The notes below the pieces were generated by a model. That model was given only the letters and a program-made list of their open reading frames with translations. It was not told the origin of the DNA and did no database searches. Shown in pieces: positions 41,252-49,598 of a stretch of 64,000 bases of DNA. Numbering within the stretch: the stretch's first letter is position 1; every line of letters starts with the position of its first letter. The position numbers and the translations under genes were made by a program. This DNA is from an uncultured Eubacteriales bacterium (GTDB lineage Bacteria; Bacillota; Clostridia; Peptostreptococcales; Anaerovoracaceae): contig UQXL01000008.1 in NCBI GenBank assembly GCA_900545135.1, positions 24,080 through 88,079 of the forward strand, given 5' to 3'.

Positions 41252-42688
41252 TTAGTATATATTTATATGTTTGTTGACGTTGGGAAGCATTTCAGTAGGA
41301 GCCTCCTGTATGCGTTCTTTCATCTGGGCAGGAGTGTCTTCGTGGCGTGCCGGATTGCCGCTGCCGCCTATGCATCCTCCCACGCAGGCCATCCCTTCAA
41401 TAAAGTTGTTCGGCAGTACGCCCTTTGACGCTTTGAGAAGAGCCGTCTTGCACTTATCTATTCCGTCGCATACGATAGGATTGAATTCAAAGTCCTCTTC
41501 CTTGAGTTCTTTCAGCATCTGCGCTACCGCTCCTGCCACGCCTCCGCTTCTGGCAAACATCCTGCCGTAATAGGAAGCCTGGTTCCAGTCGGTATATTTC
41601 TGCTCTCTCAGTATAATATCCCTGCTGTCAAGCAGAGCCTGCAGTTCTTCAAAGGTTATGACATAATCCACATATTTCTTGACGTGCTCCTGCTTCACCT
41701 CTGCTTTTTTCGCGATGCATGGGCCGATGAACACGATAACAGAGTCCGGATAGTCGGCTTTTACATGCTTTGCCAGCTCTGCCATAGGTGAAAGGTTTGA
41801 GGAAATATGTTCGGCCATGTCAGGGTATTTGCTGCGAATATATTCAACGAAAGCAGGACAGCATGAAGACGTCAGAAAGCCCTTTTCCTTAAGCTCCATC
41901 GCTTCTTTATAGGCGACCATTTCCGCTCCGACCGCTACTTCAAGAACCTGTGAAAAGCCCAGTTCTTTGATACCGGTTATAACCTGGCCCAGTGAAGCGT
42001 AGAGGAATTGGCTGGCTATCGACGGAGCGACTATGGCTATCATCTTGTCTTTTCTGCACTCGTCTTCGACAGCCTGTATTTCTTTAATCACGCTGACTAT
42101 GCTGGAAACGTCTACAGTAGCGCCGAATGGGCACTGGTATACGCAGGCTCCGCAGCTGATACATTTTTCATGATCTATGCTGGCGGCTCCATTAGGTCCC
42201 ATGGATATGGCGTTGACTTTGCACGCTCTTTCACAAGGGCGCTGAAAATTATGTATGGCGCTGTACTGACAGGCGCTGGCGCATCGTCCGCACTCAACGC
42301 ATTTGCTCTTATCTATATGCGCATGCTGATGGGAGTCTATGATTATGGCTCCGCGTTTGCATGACTGAACGCAGCTGTGAGCGAGGCAGCCTCTGCACAG
42401 ATCAGTCACCACATATCCTGCCTCCGGACACTCGTCGCAGGCTATCTCTATAACCTGAACGACGCTGTCGTTGTGCCTGCTTCCTCCAATGGCCAATCTG
42501 ATCCTTTCGGCAACTACAGCCCTGTCCTTGTATATGCAGCAGGTCTGTGGCGGTTCGTCCTTTGGAATCACGTTGCTGGCGATTTCGTTGAATTCTGCGA
42601 ATACATCGTTGCCTTTCCATGTCTGATATGCCACTTCGCGTAAAACCTTGTATTTAGTTTCCTGAACTCTATTGTCAAACAGCTTCAA
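41252..42688 (-). CDS. monomeric [FeFe] hydrogenase, group B type
   Basis: 478 residues. The N-terminal part has many Cys: two ferredoxin-type [4Fe-4S] sets (CVECGRCASACQYSA and CISCGACVYQCPFGA, about 135-195) plus CCIY, CDECPEAG and CRGCLAHSCVQSC upstream. The H-cluster motifs are TSSCCPAFV (L1, Trp of the classical motif replaced by Phe), GPCIAKKAE (L2, Met-Pro replaced by Gly-Pro) and EGMACVGGCIGGSGNP (L3). This pattern suits group B hydrogenases of anaerobes, for which physiological roles are poorly known. It may oxidise or evolve H2 with ferredoxin. Confidence 0.85.
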   Translation of the reverse strand: MKLFDNRVQETKYKVLREVAYQTWKGNDVFAEFNEIASNVIPKDEPPQTCCIYKDRAVVAERIRLAIGGSRHNDSVVQVIEIACDECPEAGYVVTDLCRGCLAHSCVQSCKRGAIIIDSHQHAHIDKSKCVECGRCASACQYSAIHNFQRPCERACKVNAISMGPNGAASIDHEKCISCGACVYQCPFGATVDVSSIVSVIKEIQAVEDECRKDKMIAIVAPSIASQFLYASLGQVITGIKELGFSQVLEVAVGAEMVAYKEAMELKEKGFLTSSCCPAFVEYIRSKYPDMAEHISSNLSPMAELAKHVKADYPDSVIVFIGPCIAKKAEVKQEHVKKYVDYVITFEELQALLDSRDIILREQKYTDWNQASYYGRMFARSGGVAGAVAQMLKELKEEDFEFNPIVCDGIDKCKTALLKASKGVLPNNFIEGMACVGGCIGGSGNPARHEDTPAQMKERIQEAPTEMLPNVNKHINIY

Positions 42689-42730
42689 TTATTATTTTCT
42701 CTCCCTTCTCCTTCTTCTCTTCAGGTATAC

Positions 42731-42759
42731 AGTATACTATATAATACAATAAATGTCAC
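42731..42759 (-). promoter_or_regulatory. sigma-A promoter for the hydrogenase gene
   Basis: On the minus strand GTGACA (42754-42759), a 17-nt spacer and TATACT (42731-42736), 43 bp before the start. Confidence 0.65.
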
Positions 42760-42865
42760 GCACATTATTTCTGATATTCTCAAGCATGTGGACACGCCTC
42801 CGTCTGCGGCTCCTCCGGCTATGCCAAAAGGGCCGGAAAAAGCTATGTCAAGGTTAGACGTAAAA

Positions 42866-42895
42866 AGACAGGGTTTGCCGGTACGCGCCCTGTCT
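42866..42895 (-). terminator. terminator of the two-component operon
   Basis: AGACAGGG (42866-42873) pairs with CCCTGTCT (42888-42895); on the minus strand it is followed by TTTTTA. It lies 54 bp past the kinase stop. Confidence 0.8.
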
Positions 42896-42948
42896 CTTAT
42901 GATTATATATAAAGTTGTTTTATACGCTTTGTACTTTTTCCAGACGCT

Positions 42949-44610
42949 TTATGCTTTTTCCAGCATTACGGTAGCTTTGAAAAGGTCTCCGTCGACTGTT
43001 ATCTCAAAGACGCCGTTCATCAGTTTCATCAAGTCTTTGGCGATGGCAAGGCCAAGGCCGCTTCCTTCTGTATTTCTGGATTCGTCGCCTCTCTTGAATC
43101 TTTCCATCAGCTCGTCCGCCGAGATGTTGAGCTGGTCCTTGGAAATATTTTTCATTTCAAGGATCACCATATCCTTGGAACTTTCCGTTTTGCTTTCCAG
43201 GCTGTTTATATCGATGTAGACTCTGCTGTTGTCCATCGCGTATTTGGACACGTTGCCCAGCAGGTTTTCGATTACTCTCCACATCAGCTGACCGTCCGCC
43301 ATCACTTTTATGCCTTCGCACTGGTTCTTCACCTGTATGTCAAGACCTCTGGCCATCAGCTTTTCCTCCATTTCGGCCATGCTCTGGCTGAGCAGCGAGG
43401 AAAGATCTATAGGCTCCATGTTTACCGGAATTGCGCCGGAAGAAGCCTTTGCCGCCTCAAACAAATTTTCCGTCAATGTCTTCAGTCTCTGGGTCTTGCT
43501 GTCTATTATGTCCAGATACTCAGGAGCATTGGGACTGTCGAGGCCCTCTTTTTTCATCAGATCTACGTATGAAATCATCGAAGTCAGCGGAGTTTTCAGA
43601 TCGTGGGAAACGTTTGAAATCAGATCCGTCTTCATTCTCTGATTCTTTATCTCGTTCTGAACGGCTATGTTGGAAGCCTGCGATATGTCGTTTATTTCTG
43701 AAGCCAGCCTGTCAAGTTCCCCTCTTATTCCCTTTATGTCCTCTTCAACCGGGATCTTATATGTCAGGTTGCCGTTTTTGACTTCCTCCACGCCTTTCTT
43801 GATTTCAGTAAACTTTCTTACGGATTTAGGCACGATGATCAAAACTATGACAAGGACTACCGGCAGGCCAAACCATGTGGCGCAGCAGAAAGCGCCTATT
43901 ATAACTGCCGCCATGATCTTAAACAGTGTTTTGTCGCTGCTCTTGAAACTGCGGTATACGGCAAGAAAAGCTCCCCCAAGCAATGATTTTTCCCAGAACT
44001 GTCTGGCTTTTATCTTCTTTATCATCGACATCATGCACAGAAGGAATACGAATGTGCTCACGAGAAGCCCTGCTATGCAGTAAGTCATCTCTATCTCTCT
44101 TGTGACTACGCCTGCTGAATAAAACAGTCCATCCTGGTCGGAAGTGTTTTCCCATATGCCGAGATAATCTCCGCGCATCCACACGTCGTAAAGGAGGAGA
44201 ACTATAGAGCCGAACCATACGCCTGCCAAGGAAGCCAGTGTTATCTGTATTTCACTCCATATCCTGTCAAACCAGTTCAGGCATATCCTTCCGTTTTCGT
44301 CTGTCTTTCCCCGGCCGGCCAGCAGTACCATAGCCAGCAGCACAGCCGCAGCGATACCAACCAATATTATGCCGCCTATGCCTATGGTATTCTGCATGGA
44401 ATCATATCTGGCCTGGTCTGTTATCTGTCCGTAATAAGGCGCGTACCAATCGCTTTCCGCCGGATCTATCTCCTGGAGCCAGGACATGTTTCCTATTGCT
44501 GCAAATATGCTTCCGCACACTGCCAGACTTATTGCCGCTGCCATTTCAAAGATAAACAGCAAAATGTAAGCCGCGGTCTTTCCGTTAGAATTTTTCAATT
44601 TTGTATCCAA
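42949..44610 (-). CDS. sensor histidine kinase
   Basis: 553 residues. Two N-terminal helices (about 11-35, 75-95) and further helices near 120-145, 180-200 and 225-255 form an unusually large membrane region. A HAMP-like linker (about 265-315), HisKA with the phosphoacceptor His in SHDLKTPLTSMISY, and an ATPase domain with NLLGNVSKYA and EGSGLGLAIAKDL follow. The start is a TTG inside the response-regulator gene, preceded by GGGGGAT, giving a 26-bp overlap. Target genes are unknown; wall genes lie next upstream. Confidence 0.87.
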   Translation of the reverse strand: MDTKLKNSNGKTAAYILLFIFEMAAAISLAVCGSIFAAIGNMSWLQEIDPAESDWYAPYYGQITDQARYDSMQNTIGIGGIILVGIAAAVLLAMVLLAGRGKTDENGRICLNWFDRIWSEIQITLASLAGVWFGSIVLLLYDVWMRGDYLGIWENTSDQDGLFYSAGVVTREIEMTYCIAGLLVSTFVFLLCMMSMIKKIKARQFWEKSLLGGAFLAVYRSFKSSDKTLFKIMAAVIIGAFCCATWFGLPVVLVIVLIIVPKSVRKFTEIKKGVEEVKNGNLTYKIPVEEDIKGIRGELDRLASEINDISQASNIAVQNEIKNQRMKTDLISNVSHDLKTPLTSMISYVDLMKKEGLDSPNAPEYLDIIDSKTQRLKTLTENLFEAAKASSGAIPVNMEPIDLSSLLSQSMAEMEEKLMARGLDIQVKNQCEGIKVMADGQLMWRVIENLLGNVSKYAMDNSRVYIDINSLESKTESSKDMVILEMKNISKDQLNISADELMERFKRGDESRNTEGSGLGLAIAKDLMKLMNGVFEITVDGDLFKATVMLEKA

Positions 44611-45298
44611 TCCCCCACACCACCTTCAAATATCTAGGATTCTTCGGGTCTATCTCTATTTTTTCTCTTATTCTTCTTATGTGTACTGCCACTGTATTCT
44701 CAGGGCTGTATGCCGGCTCGTTCCATACGGACTCATAGATTTGGTCTATGCTGTATACACGCCCGGCGTTTTCCGTCAGAAGTTTTAAAATTCCAAACTC
44801 AATCGGCGTCACTACAACCTGCTCTCCATCCAAAGTAACGCTCTTTTCATTATCGTCTACGACCAATCCCCCTGATTTATAAACGCCCGATTGAGCAGGG
44901 CTGCCCGCCATGCTTCCGAGGTTGACGTAACGTCTCAGCTGCGACTTTACCCTCGCGATAAGCTCCAGCGGATTAAAAGGCTTTGTGACGTAGTCGTCGG
45001 CGCCTACATTGAGACCCGTGATTTTATCGTAGTCCTCCGACTTCGCGGAAAGCATTATTATAGGAATGTTCTTTTCTTCTCTTATTTTCATGGTTGCCTG
45101 TATTCCGTCCATCTTAGGCATCATTACGTCCATGATGATCAGGTGCAGATTCTCTTTCATCGCGATTTGAAGAGCTTCTGCTCCGTCAAAGGCTTTAAGT
45201 ACGCGATACCCCTCGTTGCGCAGATAAATTTCGATAGCTCCCGCTATCTCCTTGTCATCATCGCAGACCATGATATTGAACTTCTGAACATTTTCCAT
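44585..45298 (-). CDS. OmpR/PhoB-family response regulator
   Basis: 237 residues. The receiver domain has the acidic pocket (CDDD near 13-15), phospho-acceptor Asp in IIMDVMMPKMDG, and Lys in VTKPFNP. The winged-helix output has VTPIEFGILKLL and VHIRRIREKIE. It overlaps the kinase gene and is probably phosphorylated by it. Confidence 0.92.
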   Translation of the reverse strand: MENVQKFNIMVCDDDKEIAGAIEIYLRNEGYRVLKAFDGAEALQIAMKENLHLIIMDVMMPKMDGIQATMKIREEKNIPIIMLSAKSEDYDKITGLNVGADDYVTKPFNPLELIARVKSQLRRYVNLGSMAGSPAQSGVYKSGGLVVDDNEKSVTLDGEQVVVTPIEFGILKLLTENAGRVYSIDQIYESVWNEPAYSPENTVAVHIRRIREKIEIDPKNPRYLKVVWGIGYKIEKF

Positions 45299-45335
45299 TT
45301 AATAAGCTTCTCCTTTCGCCTTATGACTACATAAT

Positions 45336-45363
45336 AAGGGCTCATTTTTACAAAAGAGCCCAT
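45336..45363 (-). terminator. weak terminator after the PBP gene
   Basis: GGGCTC (45338-45343) pairs with GAGCCC (45356-45361), with an A/T-rich loop and a short T run on the minus strand, in the gap before the response-regulator start. Confidence 0.5.
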
Positions 45364-45443
45364 TTATTTCTTACGAAATTCTTACTAATGATTTCTGGCT
45401 GTACGCGGTGGCGGTGGCATTCAAGTCCTGCCTGCCGCTGGCT

Positions 45444-46751
45444 TTACTGCGCAGAATTAAGCGCCTGCAGCACCTTATTGGCCACAGGACCGGCAACATA
45501 CGAGCCATATCCTCCGTTTTCCACGCACACTATGAAAGCGTAATCGCCGGAAAAGCCGCAGAACCAGGCGTCGGGAACAGTTCCCTTAGCTCCCTCTGCC
45601 GTGCCGGACTTGGCGTGAAGTTCAAGCCCCGGATAATTTCCGTCTCCGTAGTTGCTCACAACATTGTTTCTCATCATCTCTTTTATCTTGGCGGCCGTGT
45701 TGCTGTCAAGCATAGATACTGTATCTTCGCCGGTTCCCTGAAGCAGATAAGGCTTAGCTGCCTCTCCGCCGCCCGCGATGGCTCCCATATATACCATCAT
45801 TGAAAGAGGATTTACCTGATCTTCAAACTGGCCGATTCCTGCCCAGCCCAGATTGTAATTGTAAGTATCGAAAGTGAAGCTTCCCGCCTTGCTCTTGATA
45901 CCGTTTATATCATAGGAAGAAGTCAGCCCCAGCTGCTCCACCGTCTTTTCCATCACATCGCTTCCCAGCTCTACTGCCAGAGAAGCGTAGGCGCAGTTGC
46001 ACGAGTTGGACAGGGCGCCATAAATGTTCTGTCTTCCGTGAGCCGCCGTGCAAGTTATCTTTTCTCCGTCGATCACATGACTTCCGGTGCATGTAAACGA
46101 CCAGTCGTCTATTCCGGCTATGTTTTCCAGGGCAGCCTTTGTGGTTACCAGTTTGAAGATAGAACCCGGCGTGTCGGCTGCGGAAAGCACTTTGTTTATA
46201 TATGTCCCCGACTCAGCGTTTTCCCCTGCTCCCACCTCCGGGTCAAGGGTCGGGTTGCTGGTCATGCATATTATTTCTCCGGTTTTCCAGTTATACACTC
46301 CCACCAGGCCGTTCCTGCTTCCGAGAGCCTCACTGGCCACCTTTGAAACTTCTCCGTCTATGGTCAGCTTCAGGGTTCTGTTGTCTAAAAATATGGAACC
46401 GTTGGTTCCTGTTATCAGGTTGTATCCTATTATATCGCTGCGGAAAAACGAGTTCACTCCGGTGGATATGTTCAAATCCTTATCGCCCACCACATGGACT
46501 GTGCCTTTCCTTACTCCGACATCATCGTTGTAGTGAGGCCCGTCCTCGTCGTTTTCCAAAAGTATCTCGCCGTTCCTGTCATAGACTGTTCCTACCGCCA
46601 GCCTTCCCTGATTATATACATGGGTGTTGGCATAAAACGTCGCCCAGTCATCTCCATGTATCACGAGCTTTCCTATGAATATCCCAAGTCCGATTATCAG
46701 CGCCGCGGCAAGCGCTATGCACATCAGAGCTCTTCCCTCAAGCTTTTTCAT
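45444..46751 (-). CDS. class B penicillin-binding protein (PbpA-like transpeptidase)
   Basis: 435 residues. One N-terminal helix (about 10-28) is followed by a short linker domain and a transpeptidase domain. The active-site Ser lies in PGSIFKL (S-x-x-K), the second motif is SNSCN (S-x-N) and the third is KSGTAEG (K-S/T-G). It crosslinks peptidoglycan outside the membrane. Its start overlaps the FHA-FtsW gene (ATGA), the pairing of a SEDS polymerase with its cognate PBP. Confidence 0.9.
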   Translation of the reverse strand: MKKLEGRALMCIALAAALIIGLGIFIGKLVIHGDDWATFYANTHVYNQGRLAVGTVYDRNGEILLENDEDGPHYNDDVGVRKGTVHVVGDKDLNISTGVNSFFRSDIIGYNLITGTNGSIFLDNRTLKLTIDGEVSKVASEALGSRNGLVGVYNWKTGEIICMTSNPTLDPEVGAGENAESGTYINKVLSAADTPGSIFKLVTTKAALENIAGIDDWSFTCTGSHVIDGEKITCTAAHGRQNIYGALSNSCNCAYASLAVELGSDVMEKTVEQLGLTSSYDINGIKSKAGSFTFDTYNYNLGWAGIGQFEDQVNPLSMMVYMGAIAGGGEAAKPYLLQGTGEDTVSMLDSNTAAKIKEMMRNNVVSNYGDGNYPGLELHAKSGTAEGAKGTVPDAWFCGFSGDYAFIVCVENGGYGSYVAGPVANKVLQALNSAQ

Positions 46752-48508
46752 GACCTACCACCTGCCTTTACAGCAATGCTTGCTCTTTCTCTGGTGTCCG
46801 CCGCTTTCAGAAATGCCAGCAAAGCCCACGACACTGTCATGCTGGTTCCTCCGTTGGAAACGAACGGGAACGTAACTCCTGTAAAAGGCAGCAGATCGAC
46901 GCATCCGAAGACATTGAGCATCGTCTGAAATATGAACATGGACATGGCTCCGCAGGCCCCTATGGTATAGAAAGTGGACCTGCCCGCCAGAATTGACCTG
47001 TAGGCAAACAGCGACAATGTGACGATGGAAAGTACCGCAAGCACAGCTATTATAAGGCCCCATTCCTCTATCAGCATGCCGAATACCATATCCGTATCCG
47101 CCGCCGGAACGCCCTCCAGCCAGCCCTCGCCTGCTCCTACTCCCACCAGTCCTCCGCTGGCAGCCGCGCTCATGGTTCTGCTCTGCTGAAATCCCGCCGC
47201 GTCCACCACGGCAGCGTCCCAAACGTGACCCCATGAAGCAAATCTGTTCGCCACATAAGGCTTAAATCTGAGTATCATGAAACCTCCCACAGCAGCGGCT
47301 CCTACCATGAGGAAAAGTTTTGAAAAATCTCCGCTTCTGAGGAAGGATATTATCAAAAATGTTACGAAAAATATTATGGCTGTTCCAAAATCCCCCATAA
47401 GTCCAAGGCAGCCGAAGCAATATGCGGAAAACAGCATGAACACCATCAGATTTTTCTTCTGGAACAATTCATCCAGCGTCGCCGCCCCTATCCATACAAA
47501 GGCCACTTTGACCATTTCCGAAGGCTGAAAAGAAAATCCTCCTATAGAAAGCCAGTTCTTGGCCCCGTATCCGAAGGTTCCCAGAGTGAGATTGGCTACA
47601 AGCAAAATCACCGAGCCTATCATCACTGCCCATCTCAGCTTTTTTGTCCGCTCAAGATTTCTCAATATTACACATAATATCACCATGGCGGCGATGCCCA
47701 TAATCGCGGCGATAAGCTGCTTGAGCATGCTTTCCGGAGCTGAGGATCCGACCACGGCCAAGCTCAATGTCGTAAGGAAGAAAGCTATCGTCTCCATTTC
47801 AAAGGCTGTGTTGCCCAGATGCTTCATGACACCTACATATATCCACATGAACACCATCAGCCCGCCTATGGAAAAATATACTTGGCTCATGTGCTCCTCG
47901 CCGAGAGCGATGCCCAGCTGGAAAGCCGTCAGCAACTGGAACAGCGTCAGCGCGGCCAGCGACGGCCCTGCCGACATAAACCGCGTATCCGATCTTCTCA
48001 TGGCGATATTGTTGTTCTTTTCCTCGAGGCTTATCGGCAGCAGCGTCATTTCTGTCGCTCCGGTCCTCAGAACGTCTCCGTATTCGATCTCCACCGGACC
48101 GCTCATCTCCCCGTTTTTGTTGGCGCGCCTCTGACCGCTTCTGCTTCCGGTTATCTTCTCTTCGTTGAGATATGTACCGTTTTTTGAGCCTAAATCTCTA
48201 TATATCCACTTTCCGCCGGTATCTCTCATCAAGATCCCATGATTTCTGGAAAGAGTTCCGTCCGCCACCGATATATCGCAGCTCTTGGAACGCCCTATCA
48301 CGCTTTCCCAGTGGGTTATAGGGACGCTCATTTCGGTCCAGTCCAACGGATTCCCCTCTTCATCCGTCCTGTAAGTGCGCAGATGCATATAAGCCCACAC
48401 TTCGGCAGGATTTTTTGTCCTCAGAAGGGACGCTATGGCTCTCACCAAAATAAAGATGGCAAGCACTACAAAAAACCACCGGACAAGTTCGGTGAAAAGG
48501 CTGGCCAT
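46748..48508 (-). CDS. FHA domain fused to FtsW/RodA/SpoVE-family SEDS protein
   Basis: About 586 residues from the ATG at 48508, which follows GGGAG at 8 nt; an alternative ATG at 48541 has a poor site. A first helix (about 5-30) precedes a cytoplasmic FHA domain (about 60-155; VIGRSKSCDISVADGTLSRNHG, then DLGSKNGTYLNEEKI in outline). About ten transmembrane helices of a SEDS glycosyltransferase follow, with the FQPSEMVKVAFV and FPFVSNGGTSM-type loops. FHA domains bind phosphothreonine, so septal or lateral wall synthesis may be controlled by a Ser/Thr kinase; none is encoded in this window. Confidence 0.88.
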   Translation of the reverse strand: MASLFTELVRWFFVVLAIFILVRAIASLLRTKNPAEVWAYMHLRTYRTDEEGNPLDWTEMSVPITHWESVIGRSKSCDISVADGTLSRNHGILMRDTGGKWIYRDLGSKNGTYLNEEKITGSRSGQRRANKNGEMSGPVEIEYGDVLRTGATEMTLLPISLEEKNNNIAMRRSDTRFMSAGPSLAALTLFQLLTAFQLGIALGEEHMSQVYFSIGGLMVFMWIYVGVMKHLGNTAFEMETIAFFLTTLSLAVVGSSAPESMLKQLIAAIMGIAAMVILCVILRNLERTKKLRWAVMIGSVILLVANLTLGTFGYGAKNWLSIGGFSFQPSEMVKVAFVWIGAATLDELFQKKNLMVFMLFSAYCFGCLGLMGDFGTAIIFFVTFLIISFLRSGDFSKLFLMVGAAAVGGFMILRFKPYVANRFASWGHVWDAAVVDAAGFQQSRTMSAAASGGLVGVGAGEGWLEGVPAADTDMVFGMLIEEWGLIIAVLAVLSIVTLSLFAYRSILAGRSTFYTIGACGAMSMFIFQTMLNVFGCVDLLPFTGVTFPFVSNGGTSMTVSWALLAFLKAADTRERASIAVKAGGRS

Positions 48509-49080
48509 CTCAAAATCTCCCTTTAAAAAATCGAGTTTCATAGAATTTGCCTTTCTGAATCATAATCTCAAACCATTTTTATATTATCTCAAAAGCTTTT
48601 CAGCTATTTGTGATCACTTCATAGAGCTTTGCCCTCTGACGTTTTACTCCTGGCGAAGCAAATATCATGCGCTGACCCTCATTGCCTGATTCTTCAGACT
48701 TTCCAAATCCGCCCGAAGTCTTCTCTGGTCTGCCGAACTCCGGCGGCTTCCACGCAGACACGGCGAAGCAGCGCATGGTTTCAGTCCGAAATCAAAATCT
48801 GTCTGAGCGCGCTGAGATTCCCTGCCGCACACCAAGTTGCCGCGAGGTCGAAATCTCTTCCGATAAAGGCTGCGTTTGCAAGCGCCGGCAGCGCGAGTTA
48901 TTTTGATTCCCTGAAAGCAAAGCTGCAAGCTCAGGCTTTCGCCTGCCGCAAAGCGGAGCAAAGGTCTTGTGATAATATATTGTACCACATTAGCTCAAAA
49001 AACAAAAGAAAAAGGCAGAAATGTATAAATTACGAGCAAATACACGCGTTTGTTTTTCTTTAAGATTTTCACCAATATGC

Positions 49081-49405
49081 TATTTGTAACAATATGGAAA
49101 ATGTTGTACAATTTTTTATTTCGGCCGATTTTTGACAACATTTCATTTTCTTAAGGCGTTGAGAGAACGTGAAAAGCGGCTCAAATCGTGTCGAATCATG
49201 TCGATGTTGTACATTTTTAAGATTTACGGTGATTTTGACAACATTTTTTTCTAAAAATGTTGTCAAATTTTCGGATATTGTGAAATATGACAACATCTGG
49301 CCATTTTCAGGCTGTATCCAGCTGTTTTCGACAAGCTGAAATGCCTCAAATGTTGTCAAAAATCAGCAGATCTTTAAAAAAGGCAACAAATTGCATTATC
49401 TTACA
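49081..49405. repeat. dispersed AT-rich hairpin element, copy C
   Basis: The hexamer GACAAC or its complement occurs at 49134, 49237, 49259, 49289 and 49352. A perfect 15-bp stem TTTGACAACATTTTT (49234-49248) / AAAAATGTTGTCAAA (49253-49267) with a 4-nt loop lies in the middle. The left 63 bp matches copy B, the 49190-49221 module matches the reverse of copy B, and CATTATCTTACA (49394-49405) matches copy A. Confidence 0.85.
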
Positions 49406-49482
49406 TTTATATGTTTTTCAGTCATTCTAAAGTATCTCCATTTTATCCAAACAAAAAACTGTCCGCACCGGCGAGCTTCGCT

Positions 49483-49567
49483 CGCCGTGTGCAGACAGCT
49501 CAATTCGCCGTGTGCAGACAGCTCAATTCGTCGTGTGCAGACAGCTCAGTTCACCGTGTGCAGACAG
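49483..49567. repeat. 23-bp tandem repeat, about 3.7 copies
   Basis: Units at 49483-49505, 49506-49528, 49529-49551 and a partial one at 49552-49567, consensus CGCCGTGTGCAGACAGCTCA plus ATT. Head-to-tail without spacers. A hairpin GGCGAGCTTCGCTCGCC (about 49470-49486) leads into it. It lies 32 bp past the D-aminoacylase stop. Confidence 0.9.
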
Positions 49568-49598
49568 TTTTGCATACACACATCACGGTCATGGTATT

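Larger units (their letters stand above)
48542..49598. other. 1.06-kb non-coding region
   Basis: No credible gene. The part 48640-48965 is moderately GC-rich with scattered short repeats and no clear structure beyond weak hairpins. 49070-49410 is copy C of the AT-rich hairpin element, and 49483-49567 is a 23-bp tandem repeat. Confidence 0.6.

Noticed and set aside
48629..49063. 144-aa plus-strand reading frame upstream of the SEDS gene
   Set aside because: No start signal and no protein-like pattern; it runs across short GC-rich repeats.
49483..49567. Possible CRISPR array
   Set aside because: The 23-bp units are directly adjacent with no spacers and no cas genes are in the window.
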